This document shows, piece after piece, positions 18,221-26,520 of a stretch of 64,000 bases of DNA. Made by a program: the position numbers and the translations under genes. Source of the DNA: Cellulomonas gilvus ATCC 13127 (lineage in GTDB: Bacteria; Actinomycetota; Actinomycetes; Actinomycetales; Cellulomonadaceae); NCBI RefSeq assembly GCF_000218545.1, contig NC_015671.1, positions 3,348,001 through 3,412,000 on the forward strand, in the 5' to 3' direction. Below the pieces are notes generated by a model. It ran no database searches and had not been told where the DNA came from. It was given only the letters and a program-made list of their open reading frames with translations. Positions within the stretch are counted from its first letter, which is position 1, and each line of letters starts with the position of its first letter.

Positions 18221-18249
18221 TGCCAGGAGCCCGGATGCGCGGCTATAGT
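18221..18249 (+). promoter_or_regulatory. Promoter of the cellobiose phosphorylase operon
   Basis: TATAGT at 18244-18249 is a good -10 box, and TGCCAG at 18221-18226 is a weak -35 at 17-bp spacing. The predicted start near 18256 puts the cellobiose operator at about +12 to +25, giving a leader of about 120 nt. Confidence 0.6.
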
Positions 18250-18267
18250 CCTGTCTCGTGAGGCGCA

Positions 18268-18281
18268 TGGGAGCGCTCTCG
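18268..18281 (+). promoter_or_regulatory. CebR/CelR-type LacI-family operator
   Basis: TGGGAGCGCTCTCG matches the known cellobiose-repressor operator TGGGAGCGCTCCCA of Streptomyces and Thermobifida at 12 of 14 positions and keeps the GAGCGCTC palindromic core. It lies just downstream of the predicted transcription start and 96 bp before the phosphorylase gene, a position suited to repression relieved by cellobiose. Confidence 0.8.
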
Positions 18282-18377
18282 CACCCACCCTCAGGGGGTC
18301 GACGACACGCATCGGGCGCACTGCAGCGCCGCAGCCTGCGTCCGGCCCCGTGAACGAGCACCGCGAGAGGCACCTCC

Positions 18378-20846
18378 ATGCGTTACGGGCACTTCGACGA
18401 CGAGGCACGCGAGTACGTCATCACGACGCCGCACACGCCGTACCCGTGGATCAACTACCTGGGCTCGGAGCAGTTCTTCTCGCTCCTGTCGCACCAGGCC
18501 GGCGGGTACTCGTTCTACCGCGACGCCAAGATGCGGCGCCTGACGCGGTACCGCTACAACAACATCCCCGCGGACGCGGGCGGCCGGTACCTGTACGTCA
18601 ACGACGGCGGCGACGTGTGGACCCCGTCGTGGCTGCCGGTCAAGGCGGACCTGGACCACTTCGAGGCGCGGCACGGCCTGGGCTACTCGCGCATCGCGGG
18701 TGAGCGCAACGGCCTGCGCGTCGAGACGCTGTTCTTCGTGCCCGTCGGCGAGAACGCCGAGGTCCAGAAGGTCACCGTCACCAACACCTCCGACGCCTAC
18801 AAGAGCGCGACGCTGTTCTCGTTCGTCGAGTTCTGCCTGTGGAACGCCCAGGACGACCAGACGAACTACCAGCGCAACCTGTCCATCGGCGAGGTCGAGG
18901 TCGAGCAGGACTCGCCGTACGGCTCGGCGATCTACCACAAGACCGAGTACCGCGAGCGCCGGGACCACTACGCCGTGTTCGCGGTGAACACGGCCGCGGA
19001 CGGCTTCGACACCGACCGCGACACGTTCGTCGGCGCGTACAACTCGCTCGGCGAGGCCGCGGTGCCGTTCAAGGGCGAGTCGGCCAACTCGGTCGCGTCC
19101 GGCTGGTACCCGATCGGCTCGCACTCCGTCTCGGTCTCGCTGGCCCCCGGCGAGTCGCGTGAGCTCGTGTACGTGCTCGGCTACCTGGAGAACCCCGACG
19201 AGCAGAAGTGGGCGGACGACGCCCACCAGCTCATCAACCGCGAGCCCGCGCACGCGCTGCTGAGCCGGTTCGCGACCTCGGAGCAGACCGACGCCGCGTT
19301 CGCCGCGCTGCAGCAGCACTGGACGCAGCTGCTCTCGACCTACTCGGTGAGCTCGACCGACGAGAAGCTGGACCGGATGGTCAACATCTGGAACCAGTAC
19401 CAGTGCATGGTCACGTTCAACATGTCCCGCTCGGCGTCGTTCTTCGAGACCGGCATCGGCCGCGGCATGGGCTTCCGCGACTCCAACCAGGACCTGCTGG
19501 GCTTCGTCCACCTGATCCCCGAGCGCGCGCGTGAGCGGATCATCGACATCGCCTCGACGCAGTTCCCCGACGGCTCCGCGTACCACCAGTACCAGCCGCT
19601 GACGAAGCGCGGGAACAACGACATCGGCTCGGGCTTCAACGACGACCCGCTGTGGCTGATCGCGGGCGTCGCGGCGTACGTCAAGGAGACGGGCGACTTC
19701 TCGATCCTCGACGAGCCCGTGCCATTCGACAACGAGCCCGGCACCGAGGTGCCGCTGTTCGAGCACCTGACGCGGTCCTTCGAGTTCACGGTCACGCACC
19801 GGGGCCCGCACGGCCTGCCGCTCATCGGGCGTGCGGACTGGAACGACTGCCTCAACCTCAACTGCTTCTCCACCACGCCCGGTGAGTCCTTCCAGACCAC
19901 CGAGAACCAGGAGGGCGGCGCTGCGGAGTCCGTCTTCATCGCGGCGCAGTTCGTGCTGTACGGCGAGCAGTACGCGCAGCTCGCGGAGCGCCGCGGCCTG
20001 GCGGACGTGGCGACGCGCGCCCGTGGCCTCGTCGAGGAGATGCGCGCCGCGGTGCTGAGCGACGGCTGGGACGGCCGCTGGTTCCTGCGCGCGTACGACT
20101 ACTACGGCAACCCGATCGGCACCGACGCGCACGACGAGGGCAAGATCTGGATCGAGCCGCAGGGCTTCGCGGTCATGGCCGGGATCGGCGTGGGCGAGGG
20201 CCCCGCGGACACCGACGCCCCCGCGGTGCAGGCGCTCGACGCGGTCAACGAGATGCTCGCGACCGACCACGGCATGGTGCTGCAGTACCCGGCGTACACC
20301 ACCTACCAGGTGCACATGGGTGAGGTCTCCACGTACCCGCCGGGGTACAAGGAGAACGGCGGGATCTTCTGCCACAACAACCCGTGGGTGATCATCGGCG
20401 AGACGGTCCTGGGCCGTGGCGCGCGCGCGTTCGACTACTACAAGCGGATCACGCCCGCCTACCGGGAGGACATCTCCGACGTGCACCGGCTCGAGCCGTA
20501 CGTGTACGCGCAGATGATCGCGGGCAAGGAGGCGGTCCGGCACGGTGAGGCCAAGAACTCGTGGCTCACGGGCACGGCGGCGTGGAACTTCGTCACGGTC
20601 TCGCAGCACCTGCTGGGCGTCCGGCCGGACTTCGACGGGCTCGTCGTCGACCCGCAGATCGGTCCCGAGGTCCCGTCGTTCACGGTGACGCGCGTGGCGC
20701 GCGGCGCGACGTACGAGATCTCGGTGACGAACTCGGGTGAGGACGGCGCACGCGGCTCGCTCGTGGTGGACGGCACGCCGATCGACGGCAACCTGGTCCC
20801 GTACGCGCCCGCCGGCGCCACGGTCCGCGTCCAGGTCACGGTCTGA
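18378..20846 (+). CDS. cbp: Cellobiose phosphorylase (GH94)
   Basis: This 822-residue cytosolic enzyme phosphorolyses cellobiose to glucose and alpha-D-glucose 1-phosphate, saving ATP during cellulose use. The sequence is nearly identical, by memory, to the Cellulomonas gilvus/uda enzyme, including its length. The proposed catalytic acid Asp490 falls exactly on the second Asp of [12 protein letters not shown]. Other blocks are [17 protein letters not shown] and the C-terminal [13 protein letters not shown] with His. There is no signal peptide, so cellobiose must be imported, but no transporter is in the window. It is the first gene of an operon with aldose 1-epimerase (1-bp gap) behind a CebR-type operator. 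Confidence 0.97.
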   Translation: MRYGHFDDEAREYVITTPHTPYPWINYLGSEQFFSLLSHQAGGYSFYRDAKMRRLTRYRYNNIPADAGGRYLYVNDGGDVWTPSWLPVKADLDHFEARHGLGYSRIAGERNGLRVETLFFVPVGENAEVQKVTVTNTSDAYKSATLFSFVEFCLWNAQDDQTNYQRNLSIGEVEVEQDSPYGSAIYHKTEYRERRDHYAVFAVNTAADGFDTDRDTFVGAYNSLGEAAVPFKGESANSVASGWYPIGSHSVSVSLAPGESRELVYVLGYLENPDEQKWADDAHQLINREPAHALLSRFATSEQTDAAFAALQQHWTQLLSTYSVSSTDEKLDRMVNIWNQYQCMVTFNMSRSASFFETGIGRGMGFRDSNQDLLGFVHLIPERARERIIDIASTQFPDGSAYHQYQPLTKRGNNDIGSGFNDDPLWLIAGVAAYVKETGDFSILDEPVPFDNEPGTEVPLFEHLTRSFEFTVTHRGPHGLPLIGRADWNDCLNLNCFSTTPGESFQTTENQEGGAAESVFIAAQFVLYGEQYAQLAERRGLADVATRARGLVEEMRAAVLSDGWDGRWFLRAYDYYGNPIGTDAHDEGKIWIEPQGFAVMAGIGVGEGPADTDAPAVQALDAVNEMLATDHGMVLQYPAYTTYQVHMGEVSTYPPGYKENGGIFCHNNPWVIIGETVLGRGARAFDYYKRITPAYREDISDVHRLEPYVYAQMIAGKEAVRHGEAKNSWLTGTAAWNFVTVSQHLLGVRPDFDGLVVDPQIGPEVPSFTVTRVARGATYEISVTNSGEDGARGSLVVDGTPIDGNLVPYAPAGATVRVQVTV

Positions 20847-20847
20847 C

Positions 20848-21816
20848 GTGAGCACGTCGGAGCGCACCGACCCCCGCGTGGCGACGCTGCGCTCCGACGT
20901 GTGGGAGCTCGACGTGCTCCCCGGCACCGGGGCGTCGATCGGCGCGGGCCGCATCCGCACCCCCGACGGGGTGTGGCGCGACCTGCTGCGGCCCACGCGC
21001 ACCGCTGCCGGGCTGGGTGAGCCGGAGAAGTGCGCGAGCTTCGTCATGATCCCGTGGTCCAACCGCGTCGCGGGTGGGCTGCTGCGCTTCGGCGGCCGCA
21101 CGTGGCGCCTGCAGCAGAACGCGGCGGACGGCACCGCGATCCACGGCACGGTCCGGTACGTGCCGTGGGACGTGACCGCGCGCTCCGAGAGCGCGATCTC
21201 GCTCGAGCTCGACACGGGCGAGTTCGTCGGGATGAACTTCCCGTGGCGGTTCACCACGCGCGTGACGTACGCGCTGGACGGTCCGGTCCTCACGGTCACG
21301 ACGAGCGTGCGGAACGTCGACGACGAGGCCTTCCCGGTCGGGTTCGGCCACCACCCGTACTTCCAGCGCGCGCTGGTGCCCGTCGGGCAGCCGGTCCCGC
21401 AGGACAGCCCCGGCCCCGTGCTGGAGATCCCCGCGCACCGCAGCTACGCGCTCGAGCACGCGCTGCCGAGCGCGGCCGCGGTGCCCGTCGCCGCGCGTGC
21501 GGACTTCCGTACGCCGCGGCGGCTCGGGACCGGGCTGGTCGACGACGTGCTGACCGGCTTCGAGCCCGGCCGCCCCGTGCGGCTGCAGTACGACGAGCCG
21601 GACGTGACCGTGGAGCTCACGCAGGACGCCGTCTTCGAGCACATGGTGGTCTACGCCCCCCGTGGCCGGACGTACTTCGCGGTCGAGCCCGCGACCAACG
21701 TCAACGACGGTGTCGCGCTGCACCAGGCGGGCGTGCCCGGGACGGGCGTGCTCGTGGTCGAGCCCGGCCAGGAGGTCGCGGGGACGTTCTCGATCGCGGT
21801 GCACGCAGCGGGCTGA
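20848..21816 (+). CDS. Aldose 1-epimerase family protein (mutarotase)
   Basis: This 322-residue beta-sandwich enzyme of the GalM-like family probably interconverts the anomers of glucose released by cellobiose phosphorolysis so that glucokinase can take it. Landmarks are ASFVMIPWSNRVAGG (substrate-contacting Asn-Arg), IHGTVRYVPW with the His, FGHHPYF with the second His, and FAVEPATNVNDG with the catalytic-type Glu. The start is a GTG one base after the phosphorylase stop, so it is translated from the same message. A ribosome-binding site is not obvious, which fits coupling. Confidence 0.88.
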   Translation: MSTSERTDPRVATLRSDVWELDVLPGTGASIGAGRIRTPDGVWRDLLRPTRTAAGLGEPEKCASFVMIPWSNRVAGGLLRFGGRTWRLQQNAADGTAIHGTVRYVPWDVTARSESAISLELDTGEFVGMNFPWRFTTRVTYALDGPVLTVTTSVRNVDDEAFPVGFGHHPYFQRALVPVGQPVPQDSPGPVLEIPAHRSYALEHALPSAAAVPVAARADFRTPRRLGTGLVDDVLTGFEPGRPVRLQYDEPDVTVELTQDAVFEHMVVYAPRGRTYFAVEPATNVNDGVALHQAGVPGTGVLVVEPGQEVAGTFSIAVHAAG

Positions 21817-21909
21817 CGCAGGATCACCCGGACGGCGCACGCCCCGGGTTCGGCGCGGCGGTGTCCGGCATGTGAGGATTGACCGCTCAACGACCAGGGG
21901 AGAACTCTC

Positions 21910-22767
21910 ATGCGCGCCATCCATCGGATCGTCAGCGCCGGCGCCGCCGCGGCACTGGCCCTCACGCTCACCGCCTGCGGTGGTTCGGACGACACCACGC
22001 CCGACGACGCGCCGTCCTCGGGCGGTGCCGTCGCCACCGAGCCGGCCGACGACGAGACCTCGGAGGCGCCCGAGCCCTCGGGTGACGAGCTCACCGCCGA
22101 GAACTTCGCCGACGTGCTCGCCGCGTCCGTCGCCGACGGCGTCTCCTACCGGATGACCATGGAGATGACGAGCGACAACGCCGACGTGTCCTCGACCAGC
22201 GAGGCCGAGGTCGAGATGCTCGACGGCAGCCCGGCCATGCGCATGACGTCGACGTCGATGGGCATCGAGACCGAGACGATCCTGCTCGACGGCGTCTACT
22301 ACATGAACCTCGGCGAGATGACCGGCGGCAAGTTCCTCAAGATCGACGCCTCCGACCCCGACAACCCGTTCGCGGAGTCGGTGCAGGGTCTCGACGACGC
22401 GGCCGACCCGGCCAAGAGCATCGAGGCGTTCAAGGACTCGATCGAGTCGCTGGAGAAGGTGGGCGAGGAGGACGTCGACGGCGTCCCCACCACGCACTAC
22501 CGCCTGGTGGTCGACAGCAGCGCGATGTCCGAGCAACTGGCCGGCCTGACCGGTGGCGAAGGCACCGCGCCGTCCCTGCCCGCCACGTTCGACTACGACA
22601 TCTGGGTTGACGGCGACAACCGCCTCGCCAAGATGGAGACCGAGGTCATGGGCTCGACCGTCGTGACCACGTACTCCGACTGGAACGACTCCAGCATCAA
22701 GGTGACCGCTCCCAGCGCGGACGAGATCACCACCGAGGACCCGTTCGCGTCGCTCGGCGGCAGCTGA
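21910..22767 (+). CDS. LppX/LolA-like lipoprotein (paralog 1 of 3)
   Basis: This 285-residue lipoprotein has a signal ending LTLTACGG (Cys about residue 23), an acidic Ser/Pro/Glu linker to about residue 60, and a domain of about 220 residues that reads like the LppX/LprG fold: LLDGVYYMNLGEM, GVPTTHYRLVVDS and WVDGDNRLAKMET. Its C-terminus SSIKVTAPSADEITTEDPF closely parallels the next lipoprotein. Such proteins hold a lipid-like ligand in a hydrophobic half-barrel at the cell surface. The ligand here is unknown. GGGGAGA lies about 8 nt before the ATG. A strong hairpin follows the stop. Confidence 0.82.
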   Translation: MRAIHRIVSAGAAAALALTLTACGGSDDTTPDDAPSSGGAVATEPADDETSEAPEPSGDELTAENFADVLAASVADGVSYRMTMEMTSDNADVSSTSEAEVEMLDGSPAMRMTSTSMGIETETILLDGVYYMNLGEMTGGKFLKIDASDPDNPFAESVQGLDDAADPAKSIEAFKDSIESLEKVGEEDVDGVPTTHYRLVVDSSAMSEQLAGLTGGEGTAPSLPATFDYDIWVDGDNRLAKMETEVMGSTVVTTYSDWNDSSIKVTAPSADEITTEDPFASLGGS

Positions 22768-22779
22768 CGCACGCGTCGC

Positions 22780-22813
22780 GAGGCGGGGTCGGCGTGCGCG
22801 CCGGCCCCGCCTC
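22780..22813 (+). terminator. Strong hairpin terminator
   Basis: GAGGCGGGG (22780-22788) pairs with CCCCGCCTC (22805-22813). The intervening bases can extend the stem with GGC/GCC. It lies 12 bp after the lipoprotein stop and ends that transcript before the next lipoprotein gene. Confidence 0.72.
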
Positions 22814-22871
22814 CTGCGTCCGGGCGGCGAAGTCCCCCACCAGCCGCCCCGCGACCTGCGACGATCGTCGG

Positions 22872-23714
22872 GTGACCGGCACACCTCGACGAGCCCGCGC
22901 GCACCTGGCCCTGGGCGTGGCCGTGACGTGCGCCCTCGTCGCGTGCGCGCCGCACGACGACGTGCCGCGCGAGTCGCGCCGCGGTTCCGCACCCACCGCG
23001 GGCGCTCCCGCCCTGCTCCCGGACGGATCGCCCGCGCTCACGACCGCCACGTTCCTCGACTCGATCCGTGCGCGCATGGCGGACGACGTCCGGTTCCGCG
23101 TCGCGCAGTCGAAGTCGGTCGCCGAGGGGACCGACGTCCTGCAGGCCGAGGTCGTGAGCGTCGACGGCACGGCGGCCACCTCGGTGCACCACACGCCGCC
23201 CGACGGCGTCACGTACGACCAGATCGTCGTCGACGGCACCATGTACGTGCGGATCGAGGGGGAGAACGACGACCGGTACGTCGTGCTGGACCTCGCCCGG
23301 GCAGCCGCGGAGCACCCCGAGGTCCCCGCGCCCGACGCGCCGACCGCGCTGCTGGACCCCTTCGGCTGGGCCGAGGGCGCACTGCTCGACGTGGAGTACG
23401 TCGGCATGGACACCATCGGCCGGCAGGACGTCGCGCACTACCGGTTGCGTCTCGAGACCGACGCGCTGCTCGCCGACCTCGCCGAGGACCCGGACGGACC
23501 GGCCCCCACGCGGTCGGCGGGCGAGCCGCCGACCGTCACCGTCACGTGCTGGCTGGACGTGACGGGGCTGCCGATCCGCTCCACGCTCTCGTTCGAGGGC
23601 CGCCGGAGCACCACCACGTGGTCCGGCTGGCAGGACCCGTCGATCGAGATCACTCCCCCGCCCGCGGACCAGCTCTCCGACGTCGACCCGTTCGTCGACG
23701 CCGCGGGCGTCTGA
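22872..23714 (+). CDS. LppX/LolA-like lipoprotein (paralog 2 of 3)
   Basis: This 280-residue exported protein has an Arg-rich n-region, a hydrophobic core and lipobox-like CALVACAP (Cys near residue 23), and a domain parallel to the preceding lipoprotein: IVVDGTMYVRIEGE, DVAHYRLRLETD, CWLDVTGLPIRSTLS and PSIEITPPPADQLSDVDPF. The paralogs therefore share strand order and the same C-terminal signature. The GTG at 22872 is chosen because it directly precedes the basic n-region. No ribosome-binding site is seen, so it may be leaderless. It is separated from paralog 1 by a terminator, so it has its own promoter. Confidence 0.78.
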   Translation: MTGTPRRARAHLALGVAVTCALVACAPHDDVPRESRRGSAPTAGAPALLPDGSPALTTATFLDSIRARMADDVRFRVAQSKSVAEGTDVLQAEVVSVDGTAATSVHHTPPDGVTYDQIVVDGTMYVRIEGENDDRYVVLDLARAAAEHPEVPAPDAPTALLDPFGWAEGALLDVEYVGMDTIGRQDVAHYRLRLETDALLADLAEDPDGPAPTRSAGEPPTVTVTCWLDVTGLPIRSTLSFEGRRSTTTWSGWQDPSIEITPPPADQLSDVDPFVDAAGV

Positions 23715-23734
23715 CACCGGCGCCCACCGCGGCG

Positions 23735-24349
23735 CTACCCGGACGAGCCCAGGCCGAGCGTGAGGGTGCGGCCCCACTCGTGCGTCGCGAACGTCTCGAA
23801 CCCGAGCCGCGTGTAGAACGCGATCGCACCGGTGTTGCGCTCGCTGACGCCCAGGTGCACGCCGGGCACGCCCCGCGCGCGCAGCGCGTGGGCGAGGGTC
23901 CCGATCAGCCGTCGGCCCCAGCCCTGGCCCTGCAGGCGTGGGGCCAGGTCGATGTGCAGGTGCGCGGGGAAGTCGGCGTACTGCGGCAGGGGGTCGGTGG
24001 GCCAGTCGTGCAGGCGGTCCACCAGCACGTGGTCCTGGCTGCCGTCGCCGGGGTCGGGCCGCCGCGGGTGCTGCGCGCGCAGCACCGGCCACCAGTGCTC
24101 GTCGAGCCAGCGCGCGAACCCGAGCGAGTCCGCGGTCGCGACCACGTAGCCGCCCACACCCTCGTCGTCCGCGACGACGAACGTGAGCGTGGGGTCGGCG
24201 ACCGGGTACGGGCCCGCGTACAGGTGGCCCAGCAGGTCCGGGTCCCGGTACAGGCCGGTCGCGTCGCCCCCCGCGTCACCCGTGATCAGGCACAGCCGGT
24301 AGAGCCCGGGCACGTCGGCCGGGTGGAACGGCCGGATCGTCGGCGCCAT
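23735..24349 (-). CDS. GNAT-family N-acetyltransferase
   Basis: This 204-residue cytosolic acetyltransferase has the acetyl-CoA-binding loop HLHIDLAPRLQGQGWGRRLIG (Q/R-x-x-G-x-G/A) followed by the GVHLGVSERNTGAIAFYTRLGF block typical of motif B. The N-terminal MAPTIRPFHPADVPGLYRLC is the usual GNAT opening. It may acetylate a small amine or a protein, but the substrate is unknown. It could also be a fusion-derived C-terminal domain of glycoside-hydrolase-associated GNATs. The ATG at 24349 is used. A GTG six codons upstream (24367) is an equally good reading because it has a better upstream G-rich element. Confidence 0.82.
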   Translation of the reverse strand: MAPTIRPFHPADVPGLYRLCLITGDAGGDATGLYRDPDLLGHLYAGPYPVADPTLTFVVADDEGVGGYVVATADSLGFARWLDEHWWPVLRAQHPRRPDPGDGSQDHVLVDRLHDWPTDPLPQYADFPAHLHIDLAPRLQGQGWGRRLIGTLAHALRARGVPGVHLGVSERNTGAIAFYTRLGFETFATHEWGRTLTLGLGSSG

Positions 24350-24394
24350 CCCCCGATCCCACCACACCCCCGGCCGCCCGCCGCCCGGTCACGC

Positions 24395-24648
24395 GTGACC
24401 ATCTCCACCCGCACAACCCCCGACCGCAGCGAACCCACCCCGCGCTCCCCACCCGGCGGCGCGACGGGAGGCGCTAGTGGGTGGAGACAGTCACGGTGGG
24501 CGTGACCATCTCCACCCACTACACGCCAGACCGCGGCGACCACACCCCGCCCGCGCGCCCCCGGTCACGGCCGGAGGCGCTCCGCCCTCCCCACCCGGCC
24601 GCGCGGGCGGCGGAGCTCGTGGGTGGAGAAGTGACCATGTCCACCCAC
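24395..24648. repeat. Degenerate hairpin repeat array, motif GTGACCATCTCCACCC
   Basis: The 408-bp gap between the GNAT and acyl-CoA ligase genes carries three direct copies of GTGACCATCTCCACCC (24395, 24502; 24631 with one mismatch) and two inverted copies of its complement, beginning GTGGGTGGAGA (24477 and 24619). Facing copies make a hairpin with 19-nt arms at 24477-24495/24501-24519 (two mismatches, 5-nt loop), and one with 9-bp arms at 24619-24627/24640-24648. Similarity between the first two copies extends about 60 bp. No open frame here has coding character. Confidence 0.75.
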
Positions 24649-24712
24649 AGCGGCTGGGACGCGGGCGAGCCGGCGGGCTGAGCGGAGCGGGTCCGGTCAG
24701 GTCGGGTCGGCG

Positions 24713-24752
24713 AACCTACGCACTAGTAACTTACGGTTGCGTAGGTTAACGT
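24713..24752 (+). promoter_or_regulatory. 35-bp composite palindromic operator plus leaderless -10 box
   Basis: The 35-bp element 24713-24747 begins AACCTACG and ends CGTAGGTT, with an inner TTACGG/GCGTAGG palindrome (24731-24745). A second element with the same length, ends and similar core lies at 61647-61681. TAACGT at 24747-24752 is 6 nt before the ATG of the acyl-CoA ligase and would be a leaderless -10, so a protein on the palindrome would block RNA polymerase. The layout suits a TetR-family lipid regulator. Confidence 0.68.
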
Positions 24753-24758
24753 CTGCAC

Positions 24759-26456
24759 ATGAGCACGTCTCCGGCCGTCGGATCCCCCGCCGTCGTCCAC
24801 GCCTCACCCGTCGCGTTCGACACCGTCCCGCACGAGCCGCTCACGGCGGCCCTCGACAGGGCCGCCTCCGAGCACGGCGCGCGCATCGCGGTCGACTTCC
24901 TGGGAGCCACCACCACCTACCGCGAGCTGGCCGACGAGGTCGCCCGCGCCGCGGGTGCGCTCCTCGCGCTGGGCGTGCAGCGCGGCGACCGCGTCGCGAT
25001 CGCGCTGCCCAACTGCACGCAGCACCTGGTCGCGTTCTACGCCGTGCTGCGGATCGGCGGCGTCGTCGTCGAGCACAACCCCACCTACTCGGCCGACGAG
25101 CTCGCGCACCAGCTCGCGGACTCCGGCGCGAGCGTCGCGCTCGTCTGGACCAAGGCCGTGCCCGCCGTCCTGGCCGCGCGTGAGCGCACCGCGCTGCGCA
25201 CGGTCGTCGCGGTGGACCTGGTGCACGACCTGCCCCGGCACTCGCGGTGGGCCCTGCGTCTGCCCGTGGCCAAGGCGCGCCGCACCGCTGCGGCCATGCG
25301 CGGACCGGTGCCCGCGGACGTGCCCCTGTGGCACCGCCTGGTCCACGCCGCTGCGCCGCTGCCCGCCGACCACCCCACGCCTACGCCCGAGGACGTCGCG
25401 CTGCTGCAGTACACGGGCGGCACCACGGGCACCCCCAAGGCCGCGGTGCTGACCCACCACAACCTCGTCGCGAACGCCGAGCAGGGCCACCTGTGGACCC
25501 GCCATGCGCGCGGCCAGGAGGTCGTCTACGGCGTGCTGCCGTTCTTCCACGCGTTCGGGCTCACGCTGTGCCTGTCCTACTCCGTGCGGATCGCCGCGAC
25601 GCTCGTCGTGCTCCCGTCGTTCGACCCCGCGCTCGTGCTTGCGGCGCAGCGTCGCCGCCCCGGGACGTTCCTGCCCGCCGTGCCGCCCATGCTGGACCGC
25701 CTGGTGACCGCCGCCGCGGCCGCGGGCGTCTCGCTGCGCTCGTTCTCCCGCGCGATCAGCGGCGCGATGGCCCTGCCGCCCGCGACCGCGCAGCGCTGGG
25801 AGCAGGCCACGGGCGGACTCGTGGTCGAGGGGTACGGCATGACCGAGACGTCGCCCGTGGCGCTCGGCAACCCGTTCGACTCCTCGCGTCGCCCCGGCGC
25901 GCTGGGCCTGCCGTTCCCCGGCACGCAGGCGCGCGTGGTCTCGCAGCAGGACGTGACCGCCGACGTCGCACCCGGCGAGGCGGGCGAGCTCCTGGTCCGC
26001 GGGCCGCAGGTGTTCACGGGCTACTGGAACCGGCCCGAGGAGACCGCGGGCCAGCTCCTGGCCGACGGCTGGCTGCGCACGGGTGACGTGGTGCGCGTCG
26101 ACGAGGACGGGTTCGTCCTCCTGGTCGACCGCATCAAGGAGATGATCGTCACCGGCGGGTTCAAGGTGTACCCCTCGCAGGTCGAGGACCACCTGCGCAC
26201 CATGCCCGGCATCGCGGACGTCGCGGTGGTCGGCGTCCCGGGCGGCGACATGGGCGAGTCGGTCGTCGCGGCCGTCGTCGTCGCCGACGGGCACGACGTC
26301 GACCTGGCCGCGGTGCGCGAGTGGTGCGGCCAGCGCCTCGCGCGGTACGCGGTGCCGCGCCGCCTCGTCGTGCTGCCGGACCTGCCCCGCTCGCAGGTCG
26401 GCAAGGTGCTGCGCCGCGTGGTGCGGGACCAGGTGCTGGCCTCCCCCGCGGCCTGA
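24759..26456 (+). CDS. Long-chain fatty-acid--CoA ligase (FadD-like)
   Basis: This 565-residue cytosolic ANL-family adenylating enzyme activates a carboxylic acid as acyl-AMP and then acyl-CoA. Motifs are P-loop YTGGTTGTPKAAVLTHHNL (about 220-238), GYGMTETSPVALGNP (A5), GWLRTGDVV (A7), VDRIKEMIVTGGFKVYPSQVE (hinge) and the catalytic Lys near the C-terminus in RSQVGKVLRR. It is most like medium/long-chain FadD. Exact chain length cannot be told. It is monocistronic, with a 35-bp operator just upstream that is shared with the branched-chain dehydrogenase operon at 61.6 kb, which suggests joint control of acyl-CoA supply. Confidence 0.92.
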   Translation: MSTSPAVGSPAVVHASPVAFDTVPHEPLTAALDRAASEHGARIAVDFLGATTTYRELADEVARAAGALLALGVQRGDRVAIALPNCTQHLVAFYAVLRIGGVVVEHNPTYSADELAHQLADSGASVALVWTKAVPAVLAARERTALRTVVAVDLVHDLPRHSRWALRLPVAKARRTAAAMRGPVPADVPLWHRLVHAAAPLPADHPTPTPEDVALLQYTGGTTGTPKAAVLTHHNLVANAEQGHLWTRHARGQEVVYGVLPFFHAFGLTLCLSYSVRIAATLVVLPSFDPALVLAAQRRRPGTFLPAVPPMLDRLVTAAAAAGVSLRSFSRAISGAMALPPATAQRWEQATGGLVVEGYGMTETSPVALGNPFDSSRRPGALGLPFPGTQARVVSQQDVTADVAPGEAGELLVRGPQVFTGYWNRPEETAGQLLADGWLRTGDVVRVDEDGFVLLVDRIKEMIVTGGFKVYPSQVEDHLRTMPGIADVAVVGVPGGDMGESVVAAVVVADGHDVDLAAVREWCGQRLARYAVPRRLVVLPDLPRSQVGKVLRRVVRDQVLASPAA

Positions 26457-26520
26457 CCCGCGGTCGCGTTCGCCCGATCGGACGACGCGCTCGACGAGCC
26501 CCCGCTGGGAGCGTGCTGAC

